7,325 bases of DNA, from the NCBI GenBank assembly GCA_947452665.1, contig CANGEH010000103.1:1-7325 (forward strand), read 5' to 3'. The stretch comes from Caulobacteraceae bacterium (lineage in GTDB: Bacteria > Pseudomonadota > Alphaproteobacteria > Caulobacterales > Caulobacteraceae). Numbering within the stretch: the first letter of the stretch is position 1; every line of letters starts with the position of its first letter. Positions 1-5,848 of this stretch are shown in pieces. Below the pieces are notes generated by a model that was not told the origin of the DNA, searched no databases, and was given only the letters and a program-made list of their open reading frames with translations. Made by a program: the position numbers and the translations under genes.

Positions 1-524
1 ATGGAGGTGAGCAAAATCTCGCCCGCCCCTCGCGCCACAGCCAACTCTGCATACGCGATCACATCCAGTCCGGTGGCGCGCCGACCGCCATAGGTAAACA
101 CCTCCCAGCCCGCGCCATCGGCCCTAGCCTTGGCATCAATCGCCACCACGACGCATTGTGAGCCAAACGCATCGGCAGCGGCCGATAAGAGGTCTGGATT
201 TTCGACCGCGGCCGTATTGATCGAGACCTTGTCGGCGCCTGCCCTTAAAAGACGCCGCGCGTCCTCGACCTGCCGCACCCCGCCGCCAACCGAAACCGGC
301 ATGAAACAGACCTCAGCCGTGCGGGCAATCACATCCAATATGGCCCCGCGGCCCTCATGGCTGGCTGTAATGTCGAGAAACATTAGCTCATCGGCGCCGG
401 CGGCATCATAGGCCCTAGCCTGTTCGACCGGATCGCCGGCATCACGCAGGTCAAGGAAATTAACGCCCTTGACCACGCGCCCATCCTTGACGTCTAGACA
501 GGGAATAATGCGCACCTTGAGCAT
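1..524 (-). CDS. hisF: Imidazole glycerol phosphate synthase cyclase subunit HisF (3' end cut by window)
   Basis: HisF is the cyclase half of the cytoplasmic HisH/HisF complex. It uses ammonia delivered by HisH to convert PRFAR into imidazole glycerol phosphate and AICAR. My reading gives 174 complete codons starting MLKVRIIPCLDVKDGRVVKG, the classic HisF N-terminus. Both catalytic aspartates are present at the expected positions, Asp11 (PCLDVKDG) and Asp130 (VVVAIDAK). Lys19, Lys99 and the phosphate-binding SVGGGVR stretch (about 78-84) are also there. The reading ends within ...EILLTSM, so about 80 residues of the (beta/alpha)8 barrel lie beyond base 1. The ATG at 524-522 lies 20 bp downstream of the hisA stop. 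A GAAGG that could serve as ribosome site sits 11 bases upstream, slightly far. It is the last gene of the run visible here; hisE may follow outside the window, which is inference. Confidence 0.97.
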   Translation of the reverse strand, partial: MLKVRIIPCLDVKDGRVVKGVNFLDLRDAGDPVEQARAYDAAGADELMFLDITASHEGRGAILDVIARTAEVCFMPVSVGGGVRQVEDARRLLRAGADKVSINTAAVENPDLLSAAADAFGSQCVVVAIDAKARADGAGWEVFTYGGRRATGLDVIAYAELAVARGAGEILLTS

Positions 525-544
525 GGGTGTGTGAGCCTTCGAAC

Positions 545-1276
545 CTAGCGGCGCATTTGCGCGGCGGCGAGCACTTCAGCCGGGTTAATGTCGCCATTAT
601 AGAGCGCTCGGCCTAGAACGGCACCGGCAATTGCAACACCGGGCCTAGCCTTGAGATTGCGAATATCAACAACTGAGGCAAAGCCGCCAGAGGCGATCAC
701 CGGAATATTGACCGCATCAGCAACCGCGCCAACCGCCTCGACATTAACGCCGGTCAAGGCCCCGTCGCGGCCAATATCGGTAACGATCAGGGCGGCAACG
801 CCCGCATCCTCAAAGCGCTTTGCCAGGGTGACGGCATCAAGATCAGACGCCCCGACCCAGCCTTCAACCGCCACCATGCCGTCGCGTATATCAATGGCCA
901 CGGCAATCTGTTCTGGAAAATCCGCCGCCGCGCGCCGAACCAGGTCAGGATCCTTGACCGCGACCGTGCCCAAAATCACCCGGCTGATCCCGGCCTCGAT
1001 CCAGTGCTCGATCTGGGCGCGCGTGCGTATGCCGCCGCCGAGCTGAACCGGGATAGAAACCGCGCGCATAATCTCGCCCACCGCGTCGGCATTGACGGGG
1101 CGGCCCTCAATTGCGCCATTGAGGTCAACCACATGCAACCACTCAAAGCCCGCCCGCATAAATTGGGCGGCTTGATCGGCGGGTGAGGCATTGAATACCG
1201 TGGCCTGGTCCATGTCGCCATGGAGTAGACGCACGCACTGACCGTCTTTCAGGTCGATGGCGGGGTAAAGAATCAT
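545..1276 (-). CDS. hisA: 1-(5-phosphoribosyl)-5-[(5-phosphoribosylamino)methylideneamino]imidazole-4-carboxamide isomerase HisA
   Basis: HisA (EC 5.3.1.16) performs the Amadori isomerisation of ProFAR to PRFAR, the substrate of HisH/HisF. The 243-residue product is full length for the family. It starts MILYPAIDLKDGQCVRL, with catalytic acid/base Asp8 and Asp129 (VAIDIRDG). The two phosphate-binding halves of the barrel are visible as QLGGGIRT (about 78-85) and IASGGF (about 194-199), with TDIGRDG at 166-172. I chose the ATG at 1276-1274 because it overlaps the hisH stop as ATGA, a typical translationally coupled junction. A GGAG lies 8 bases upstream inside hisH. An in-frame GTG nine bases further up would only add MAA and is less likely. 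HisA and HisF are homologous half-barrel duplications and sit side by side here. Confidence 0.97.
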   Translation of the reverse strand: MILYPAIDLKDGQCVRLLHGDMDQATVFNASPADQAAQFMRAGFEWLHVVDLNGAIEGRPVNADAVGEIMRAVSIPVQLGGGIRTRAQIEHWIEAGISRVILGTVAVKDPDLVRRAAADFPEQIAVAIDIRDGMVAVEGWVGASDLDAVTLAKRFEDAGVAALIVTDIGRDGALTGVNVEAVGAVADAVNIPVIASGGFASVVDIRNLKARPGVAIAGAVLGRALYNGDINPAEVLAAAQMRR

Positions 1277-1917
1277 GGCCGCCACTCCAGGAAATTAGCC
1301 AGCAGGCGAAGGCCCGCGGCTTGTGATTTTTCAGGATGAAACTGCATGCCTGCGACTGTGTCCTTGGCCACGGCCGCGACCATGGGTCCGCCATGATCCG
1401 TGGTGGCAATGACGCTGCTAGGGTCCTTAGCAAACAGGGCATAGGAATGGGTGAAATACATATGGGCGCCGGGCTCCAGCCCCGCCAATAAGGCGTGATC
1501 GCGCATAGTGTCCAGCGCGTTCCAGCCCATATGCGGAATTTTGCAGTGTGGGTCAGTCGGCGTCAAAAGCCGCACCTCGCCACTGATCCAGCCAAGCCCT
1601 GTGGTCTGGCCAAATTCCAGCCCGCGATCGGCCAGCAATTGCATACCAACGCAAACACCCAAGAACGGAACGCCGCGCCCCTTGACCGCCTCGGTCATGG
1701 CCTCAATCACGCCGCTGCGCTCTTGCAGCGCCCTCATACAGGCCGCAAAGGCACCAACCCCAGGCAGGACCAAACGGTCAGCGCGGGCAATGATCTCTGG
1801 ATCGTCAGAAACATTGACCTCATAGCCCGGCCCAAGCCCTGCCGCTGCCGCGATCAGGGCTTTTTGCGCCGAGCGCAGATTGCCGGAGCCATAATCAATC
1901 AGGGTAACGGTTTGCAT
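1273..1917 (-). CDS. hisH: Imidazole glycerol phosphate synthase glutamine amidotransferase subunit HisH
   Basis: HisH is a class I glutamine amidotransferase that hydrolyses glutamine and channels ammonia through the HisF barrel. The 214-residue product carries the complete triad: nucleophile Cys89 in FLGVCVGMQLL, His194 and Glu196 in MQFHPEKSQ. Also visible are the N-terminal LIDYGSGNLRS, the oxyanion-region LPGVGAF (51-57) and the IPHMGWN motif (127-133). The usual nucleophile elbow reads GICLGMQ or GVCLGMQ, so GVCVGMQ is a mild variant. The ATG at 1917-1915 is preferred over an in-frame TTG one codon upstream because AGGA lies six bases before it. That AGGA begins inside the TAG stop of hisB, so the two genes should be translationally linked. 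The gap to hisB is 8 bp. Confidence 0.97.
   Translation of the reverse strand: MQTVTLIDYGSGNLRSAQKALIAAAAGLGPGYEVNVSDDPEIIARADRLVLPGVGAFAACMRALQERSGVIEAMTEAVKGRGVPFLGVCVGMQLLADRGLEFGQTTGLGWISGEVRLLTPTDPHCKIPHMGWNALDTMRDHALLAGLEPGAHMYFTHSYALFAKDPSSVIATTDHGGPMVAAVAKDTVAGMQFHPEKSQAAGLRLLANFLEWRP
1285..1288 (-). promoter_or_regulatory. hisA ribosome binding site within hisH
   Basis: GGAG on the minus strand (1288-1285), inside the last codons of hisH, lies eight bases before the hisA ATG at 1276. Together with the ATGA overlap it supports the 243-residue HisA start. Confidence 0.6.
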
Positions 1918-1923
1918 CAAGGA

Positions 1924-1927
1924 TCCT
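1924..1927 (-). promoter_or_regulatory. hisH ribosome binding site overlapping the hisB stop
   Basis: AGGA on the minus strand (1927-1924) lies six bases before the hisH ATG and shares two bases with the hisB TAG (1928-1926). It decides the hisH start in favour of ATG 1917 over the adjacent TTG, and suggests translational coupling of hisB and hisH. Confidence 0.65.
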
Positions 1928-2522
1928 AGAGCACGCCCTTGGTCGAGGCGGCTTGGCCTTGGGTCTTGGGGTCAAGCTCAACCGCCACCCGCAAGGCCCT
2001 GGCCAGGGCCTTAAAACCGCTCTCGGCAATATGGTGGTTATTGTCACCATACACGCATTCTAGATGTACACAGGCCCCGGCATTCATAGCAAAGGCCTGA
2101 TGGAATTCTTTAAACAATTCGGTGTCGAAATCACCGATCTTGGGCTGCGAAAAACCCACCTTCCAGATCAGATAGGGACGGTTGGACAGGTCGATCGCGC
2201 ACCGGCTCAAGGTCTCGTCCATGGGGATATAGGCATGACCAAATCGGCGAATGCCCTTGAAGCCGTCCAGAGCCTTGGCCACGGCCTGACCCAGCACGAT
2301 CCCGACATCCTCGACCGTATGGTGAAAATCAATATGCAGATCGCCCTTGGCCTCGACGTTTAAGTCAAAGCCGCCATGCCGGGCGAAGGAGTCCAGCATG
2401 TGATCGAAAAACCCAATCCCGGTCGAGACCTGGGCCTGGCCAGTGCCATCCAGATCGATCGAGACCTTGATAAAGGTTTCCTTGGTTTCGCGAAGGATTT
2501 GCGCGGTTCTGTGCTCAGTCAT
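1926..2522 (-). CDS. hisB: Imidazoleglycerol-phosphate dehydratase HisB (monofunctional)
   Basis: HisB (EC 4.2.1.19) dehydrates imidazole glycerol phosphate to imidazole acetol phosphate in a Mn-dependent 24-mer. The 198-residue protein is the monofunctional type, without the N-terminal histidinol-phosphatase domain found in enterobacteria. Family motifs are intact: GIGFFDHMLDSFARHGGFDL (35-54), the first metal motif HHTVED (67-72), NRPYL (114-118) and the second metal motif NNHHIAES (161-168). The C-terminus ends in the usual ASTKG pattern. The start chosen is the ATG at 2522-2520, giving MTEHRTAQILRETKET. The frame stays open upstream through the end of the kinase gene, but that extension does not resemble the family. 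An AAGG lies 8 bases upstream of the ATG. The gene follows the PfkB kinase stop by 14 bp. Confidence 0.96.
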   Translation of the reverse strand: MTEHRTAQILRETKETFIKVSIDLDGTGQAQVSTGIGFFDHMLDSFARHGGFDLNVEAKGDLHIDFHHTVEDVGIVLGQAVAKALDGFKGIRRFGHAYIPMDETLSRCAIDLSNRPYLIWKVGFSQPKIGDFDTELFKEFHQAFAMNAGACVHLECVYGDNNHHIAESGFKALARALRVAVELDPKTQGQAASTKGVL

Positions 2523-2536
2523 CACACCAACCTTGA

Positions 2537-3526
2537 TTAAAGCCCGGCCTTGGCGGCCAGGGTTTGCAGCGAGACAGACGGTCTTGGGCCATAGTGCGAA
2601 ATCACTTCGGCCGCAGCCAGCGCGCCGAGCGCGCCGCACTGGCTAATCGATCGGCCGCGCGCTAGGCCAAACAAGACCCCGGCCGCATATTGATCGCCAG
2701 CACCGGTGGTATCGACCACCTTTTCGACGGGGCTGGCCTTGACCATTGTGACGGTACCGCCGGCCAAGAGGCTCGAGCCGTCTTCGCTGCGGGTCACGGC
2801 GGCAATCGCGACCTTGCCGTCTAAGGCCGCAATCGCCGCATCAATATCGGTTGTCTCAAACAGGGCACAGACCTCAGCGGCATTGGCGAACAGAATATCC
2901 ACCTCAGTCTCGATAAAGCCCAACAGGGCCGCCCGGTGACGCTCGACCACAAACGAGTCGGACAAGGTGAGGGCAATCTGGCGACCATGGGTGCGGGCAA
3001 TGGCTGTGGCCTTGGCAAAGGCGCGGCGCGCCTCCATCGGATCAAACAAATAGCCTTCGAGGTAAAGAATCTTTGCCGCTGCCACTAGGTCTGGTGAGAC
3101 ATCGGCCACGGTCAATTGGTTGGAGGCGCCCAAAAAGGTCGACATGGTGCGCTGGCCATCGGGGGTAACATTGATCAGACAGCGGGCGGTGGGCGCAGCA
3201 TCGACCAGCCGCGGCACATCGAAAGCCACCCCAATAGCCGAAATATCATGGGCAAACACATCGCCAAGCTGGTCATTGGCCACCTTGCCAATATAGGCCG
3301 CGCGGCCGCCAAAACTGGCAATGCCGGCAACCGTATTGGCCGCAGAGCCGCCCGAGGCCTCGATCCCTGCGGCCATCTGGTCATAGAGATAAAGCGCGCG
3401 CGCGTCATCGATAAGGGCCATGGAGCCCTTGACCAGGCCCTGATCGGCCAAAAACTGATCGTCGGCCGGCGCAATCACATCGACAATAGCATTGCCAATA
3501 GCAGCGACGTCATAGAGCTCGGTCAT
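2537..3526 (-). CDS. PfkB-family carbohydrate/nucleoside kinase, adenosine-kinase-like
   Basis: This is a ribokinase-fold kinase of 329 residues, first gene of the histidine operon. PfkB signature 1 is seen as GGSAANTVAGIASFGG (59-74) and signature 2 as DTTGAGDQYAAGVLFGLARG (272-291), with catalytic base Asp278 in GAGD. The start MTELYDVAAIGNAIVDVIA and the TLSDSFVVERHR stretch (about 187-198) resemble alphaproteobacterial proteins usually labelled adenosine kinase. Adenosine to AMP is therefore the most likely reaction, though PfkB enzymes are hard to assign by sequence and a sugar or other nucleoside remains possible. The ATG at 3526-3524 is chosen because the conserved N-terminal strand begins directly after it; the open frame upstream reads into the promoter region. 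Neighbouring hisB starts 14 bp after its stop, so co-transcription is likely. Confidence 0.9.
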   Translation of the reverse strand: MTELYDVAAIGNAIVDVIAPADDQFLADQGLVKGSMALIDDARALYLYDQMAAGIEASGGSAANTVAGIASFGGRAAYIGKVANDQLGDVFAHDISAIGVAFDVPRLVDAAPTARCLINVTPDGQRTMSTFLGASNQLTVADVSPDLVAAAKILYLEGYLFDPMEARRAFAKATAIARTHGRQIALTLSDSFVVERHRAALLGFIETEVDILFANAAEVCALFETTDIDAAIAALDGKVAIAAVTRSEDGSSLLAGGTVTMVKASPVEKVVDTTGAGDQYAAGVLFGLARGRSISQCGALGALAAAEVISHYGPRPSVSLQTLAAKAGL

Positions 3527-3562
3527 GGGGCCTGCAAATCGCAAAATACGAAACCTAGCCCT

Positions 3563-3591
3563 GCTATAGTCTGCCTTGGGCCTAAGGGCAA
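3563..3591 (-). promoter_or_regulatory. Candidate sigma70-type promoter for the kinase-hisBHAF operon
   Basis: Read on the minus strand, TTGCCC (3591-3586; four of six matches to TTGACA) is followed after exactly 17 bases by TATAGC (3568-3563; four of six matches to TATAAT). Transcription would start near 3556 and leave a leader of about 30 bases before the kinase ATG at 3526. That leader is too short for a classical histidine attenuator, and I see no leader peptide with a run of His codons. The match is only moderate and is inferred from sequence alone. Confidence 0.4.
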
Positions 3592-3595
3592 AGGC

Positions 3596-3617
3596 GCAAG
3601 CGGGCATCAAGGCTTGC
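3596..3617. repeat. Short inverted repeat in the kinase / ATP-grasp divergent gap
   Basis: GCAAGC (3596-3601) and GCTTGC (3612-3617) are perfect inverse complements separated by 10 bases. They lie between the candidate operon promoter and the ATP-grasp gene, 31 bases upstream of its ATG. It could be an operator or leader hairpin for the ATP-grasp gene, but six-base arms are easily found by chance. I see no convincing -35/-10 pair for the ATP-grasp gene in the same gap. Confidence 0.25.
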
Positions 3618-3648
3618 CCCGCCGATTTTGACGCGATAGGCCAAGAGC

Positions 3649-4524
3649 ATGACCCAATATCCGCATCTGGCCATACTGGTCCCCTCGCCCGATAATGAGC
3701 AACACGCCGCCAGCTGGCCTGGCCTGTTTGAAACCCTAGCCGCGCCCTTGCGGGCCTTGGGCGCCAAGGTTACGCCAGAGCCTTGGTTTGGCGGCCCTCC
3801 GGCCAGGGCCTTGCTCGCCTATGATGGCGTCTTGCCGCTTTTAGCCTGGGGCTATCATCTTAAGGCTCAGGCCTGGGCTGATCGGCTAAGGGCTTGGGAT
3901 GACTTGGGTGTCAAGCTAACCCATCCGGCCCGGCTCTTGGCCTGGAACACGACCAAGTCCTATCTGGCCCAACTGGCCGATCTGGGCGCGCCGGTGGTGC
4001 CCAGCCTGATGACCGAGGACCTGACCTGGCAAGACCTTGATCAGGCGCGGGCCATGTTTGATAGCGAGCTTTTAGTGATCAAGCCGCAGATATCGGCTGG
4101 GTCACACCAGACCATGGTGCATTTTCCAGACGATGAACCTGATGACCTGCCGCAAGGCCCGGTGATTGTGCAGCCCTTCTTGCCTGCTGTCGGCGAGGAG
4201 GGGGAATGGTCGCTGTTTTATTTTGGCGGCCAGTTTAGCCATGCCGTGATCAAGGTGGCGCGGACCGGTGATTTCCGCGTCCAGCCGCAATTTGGCGGCC
4301 GGGTGCGCCAAGTCTTGCCAAGCCCAGAGGCCTTTGACGCGGCCCAGTCGGTCTTGCGCGCTGTGGATCAGGATCTGGTCTATGCCCGGATCGATCTGAT
4401 CCGTTGCCTAGACGGTGATCTTCGGCTCATGGAGTTAGAACTGATCGAGCCAAATCTGTTTTTAGAACACGCCCCCGACCAGGGCGCGGCCTTTGCAGAC
4501 GCGATCATGGCCTCGATCGACTAG
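3649..4524 (+). CDS. ATP-grasp domain protein, orphan carboxylate-amine ligase-like (substrate unknown)
   Basis: The 291-residue product has an ATP-grasp fold resembling the RimK / prokaryotic glutathione synthetase group. Residues 1-95 form a pre-ATP-grasp domain. NTTKSYL (100-106) supplies the first ATP-binding lysine (Lys103) and LLVIKPQISAGSH (141-153) the second (Lys145) plus the mobile glycine loop. VIVQPFLP (172-179) is the adenine hinge region. ARIDLIR and MELELIEPNLFL (246-272) provide the metal ligands Asp249, Glu262/Glu264 and Asn269. Catalytic positions all look intact. The family joins a carboxylate to an amine or similar nucleophile through an acyl phosphate. Relatives of this size include proteins annotated DcsG-like (cycloserine pathway), but no such pathway is seen here. 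It stands alone, divergent from the kinase/his operon, and its TAG shares a CTAG with the nth stop. Start ATG 3649 is weakly supported by AGG and AAGAG just upstream. Confidence 0.85.
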   Translation: MTQYPHLAILVPSPDNEQHAASWPGLFETLAAPLRALGAKVTPEPWFGGPPARALLAYDGVLPLLAWGYHLKAQAWADRLRAWDDLGVKLTHPARLLAWNTTKSYLAQLADLGAPVVPSLMTEDLTWQDLDQARAMFDSELLVIKPQISAGSHQTMVHFPDDEPDDLPQGPVIVQPFLPAVGEEGEWSLFYFGGQFSHAVIKVARTGDFRVQPQFGGRVRQVLPSPEAFDAAQSVLRAVDQDLVYARIDLIRCLDGDLRLMELELIEPNLFLEHAPDQGAAFADAIMASID

Positions 4525-5243
4525 TATTCGTCCTTGGACGGGCAAAGATCGGCCACCGGGCAGCCACCGCATTTGGGCTTGCGGGCGACACAGATATAAC
4601 GGCCCTGAAGGATCAGCCAGTGATGGGCCCGCGTCAGATAGGGCACGGGCACTGTGCTTTTCAGCTGGTTTTCCACCTGGTTGGGGCTCTTGCCATCGGC
4701 AAGGCCTAGCCGGTGCGCCACCCGAAACACATGGGTATCGACGGCAATGGCGGGCTCTAGCCCCCATTCGTTCAAGACCACACTGGCCGTCTTGCGCCCA
4801 ACGCCGGGCAGGGCCTCAAGGGCATTGCGCTCTGTTGGTACCTCGCCGCCATATTGCCGCATCAAGATTTGCGACAGGGCGATCACATTCTTGGCCTTGG
4901 TGCGAAAAAGCCCAATCGTCTTGATATGATTGGCCACGGCCGCCTCGCCTAGGGCCAGCATTTTTTCCGGCGTATCGGCGGATTCAAACAGACCCTCCGT
5001 GGCGCGATTGACCGACTTATCTGTGGCCTGGGCCGACAGGACCACGGCGACCAATAGGGTATAGCGGCTGGTCGCATTCAGCTCGGTGGCGGGCGCGGGG
5101 TCAGCCTCGGCAAACCGCTCAAAAATGGTTTCAATGCGTTCGCGCTCAGCCGGTGTGCGTTTACGCGCAGGCTTGGTTCTTTGGCCGTTATGGGAGCCGG
5201 ATTTAATTCGGGATCGAGGGCTTGGGGGGGCTTTGGCGCGCAT
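4521..5243 (-). CDS. nth: Endonuclease III (DNA glycosylase/AP lyase), Nth
   Basis: Nth removes oxidised pyrimidines from DNA and nicks the abasic site in base excision repair. The 240-residue product contains the helix-hairpin-helix LPGVGRKTASVVLN (145-158) with catalytic Lys151, the catalytic aspartate Asp169 in AVDTHVFRV, and a complete [4Fe-4S] motif C-x6-C-x2-C-x5-C at Cys218, 225, 228 and 234. LLVAVVLSAQATD (63-75) is the conserved N-terminal helix. Compared with E. coli Nth (211 aa; Lys120, Asp138) there is an N-terminal extension of about 30 residues rich in Lys, Arg, Ser and Pro. No ATG, GTG or TTG occurs in frame between the first ATG and the conserved core, so the start at 5243 is forced unless a very unusual codon is used. 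No Shine-Dalgarno sequence precedes it; see the promoter entry for a possible leaderless start. It converges on the ATP-grasp gene. Confidence 0.97.
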   Translation of the reverse strand: MRAKAPPSPRSRIKSGSHNGQRTKPARKRTPAERERIETIFERFAEADPAPATELNATSRYTLLVAVVLSAQATDKSVNRATEGLFESADTPEKMLALGEAAVANHIKTIGLFRTKAKNVIALSQILMRQYGGEVPTERNALEALPGVGRKTASVVLNEWGLEPAIAVDTHVFRVAHRLGLADGKSPNQVENQLKSTVPVPYLTRAHHWLILQGRYICVARKPKCGGCPVADLCPSKDEY

Positions 5244-5249
5244 GGATCA

Positions 5250-5278
5250 ATCATGCTCTATTGTCGCGCCTTCGCCAA
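5250..5278 (-). promoter_or_regulatory. Candidate nth promoter, predicted leaderless
   Basis: On the minus strand TTGGCG (5278-5273; four of six matches to TTGACA) is followed after 17 bases by CATGAT (5255-5250; four of six matches to TATAAT). A start about seven bases past the -10 falls on the A of the nth ATG at 5243. This agrees with the absence of a Shine-Dalgarno sequence. Both hexamers are imperfect, so this is a moderate prediction. Confidence 0.35.
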
Positions 5279-5284
5279 GGCCGC

Positions 5285-5314
5285 TGGTCAAGCCGGGTTC
5301 TGGTTCCATATAAT
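5285..5314 (+). promoter_or_regulatory. Candidate DUF2244 promoter, predicted leaderless
   Basis: TGGTCA (5285-5290; four of six matches to TTGACA) is followed after 18 bases by a perfect TATAAT (5309-5314). A start about seven bases past the -10 coincides with the A of the ATG at 5321, so the message would begin at the start codon. A perfect -10 hexamer in a GC-rich 77-bp intergenic gap is the strongest promoter signal in the window. If translation instead begins at ATG 5342, the leader would be about 21 bases and still without a ribosome site. Confidence 0.5.
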
Positions 5315-5320
5315 GAAGCC

Positions 5321-5800
5321 ATGCCCAGCGCCGTCTATTATATGGATGCCGTCATCACCCCAAACCGGTCCCTATCTCGGGGCGGGTTTCGCGTTTTCAT
5401 GAGCATATTGATCGTTTTGAACCTGCTGATCGCCGGGCTTTTTGTTGCCATTGGCGCCCTGCCCGTGCCCGTATTTCTGGGCCTGGATGTTCTTGGCGTG
5501 TTTATTGCCTTCAAGATCCATTACCGGGCCGGTCGGCAGGCCGAGCGCGTTCAGGTCACGGCTGATGAGGTCAGGGTGCTGCATCAGATCGGCACCCTGG
5601 CCCGCACCGTCTGGACCTCACCGACCGCCTTTACCCGGGTGGAGATTGAGGCCGATGGTGAGCATGAGGCCAAGATCAGTCTGAAAATATCGGCAAGGCG
5701 GCTATTGATCGGCCAGGCCCTGAGCCCGCCGGAGCGCTCGGACCTGGGCAGGGCCCTGGAAGCTGCGATTCGGTCGGCGCGCGCCGCTCGGCACGGATAA
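5321..5800 (+). CDS. DUF2244 family inner-membrane protein
   Basis: The 159-residue protein matches the DUF2244 pattern as I know it. It has an ITPNRSLSRGGF motif (12-23), a first hydrophobic helix (about 25-45, SILIVLNLLIAGLFVAIGA), the short loop LPVPVFLGLDV (47-57), a second helix (about 50-67), then a cytosolic-looking C-terminal domain with AERVQVTADEVRV (74-86) and LSPPERSDLGRAL (134-146). The function of the family is unknown. The start is chosen at ATG 5321 (MPSAVYYMDAVITPNRSL). The frame is open back to 5222, but that would overlap nth and lacks family resemblance. An internal ATG at 5342 is the alternative. No convincing Shine-Dalgarno precedes either ATG. A perfect TATAAT ends six bases before 5321, which suggests a leaderless message. 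It lies divergent from nth and 62 bp upstream of the alkyltransferase gene. Confidence 0.88.
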   Translation: MPSAVYYMDAVITPNRSLSRGGFRVFMSILIVLNLLIAGLFVAIGALPVPVFLGLDVLGVFIAFKIHYRAGRQAERVQVTADEVRVLHQIGTLARTVWTSPTAFTRVEIEADGEHEAKISLKISARRLLIGQALSPPERSDLGRALEAAIRSARAARHG

Positions 5801-5836
5801 AATTTTGCCAAAAAGCAAGATTCGGGCGGAAATGGT

Positions 5837-5848
5837 CGCAAATTTGCG
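5837..5848. promoter_or_regulatory. Perfect 12-bp palindrome upstream of the HTH/alkyltransferase gene (candidate operator)
   Basis: CGCAAATTTGCG is a perfect palindrome centred 20 bases before the ATG at 5863. It contains GCAA and TTGC half-sites. A second, looser TTGC(6 bases)GCAA inverted pair lies at 5805-5818, so the 62-bp gap holds four half-sites. GCAA is also the B-box element recognised by E. coli Ada, and an AAT occurs four bases before one copy (5831-5833), but the spacing differs from the E. coli arrangement. Autoregulation by the HTH domain is inference. Confidence 0.35.

Noticed and set aside
1495..1929. Plus-strand open frame of 144 codons opposite hisH
   Set aside because: It is antisense to hisH and has no family resemblance. 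It arises because rare stop codons leave opposite frames open at this base composition.
2523..2639. Upstream extension of HisB into the kinase gene
   Set aside because: The extra residues are a shadow frame of the kinase C-terminus. The family N-terminus begins at MTEHRTAQ.
3527..3556. Histidine leader peptide or attenuator before the operon
   Set aside because: The predicted leader is about 30 bases, contains no run of His codons, and has no terminator/antiterminator hairpins that I can see.
3116..3631. Plus-strand open frame of 171 codons opposite the PfkB kinase gene
   Set aside because: It is fully antisense to a gene with clear family motifs, has no recognisable domain, and reads like a high-GC shadow frame.
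5222..5320. Longer DUF2244 start at 5222 adding 33 residues
   Set aside because: It would overlap the start of nth and its promoter region. The added residues do not resemble the family, and a perfect -10 box would lie inside the coding sequence.
5705..5765. GC-rich inverted segments in the 3' part of DUF2244 that could look like a terminator
   Set aside because: They lie within conserved coding sequence and lack a downstream T run.
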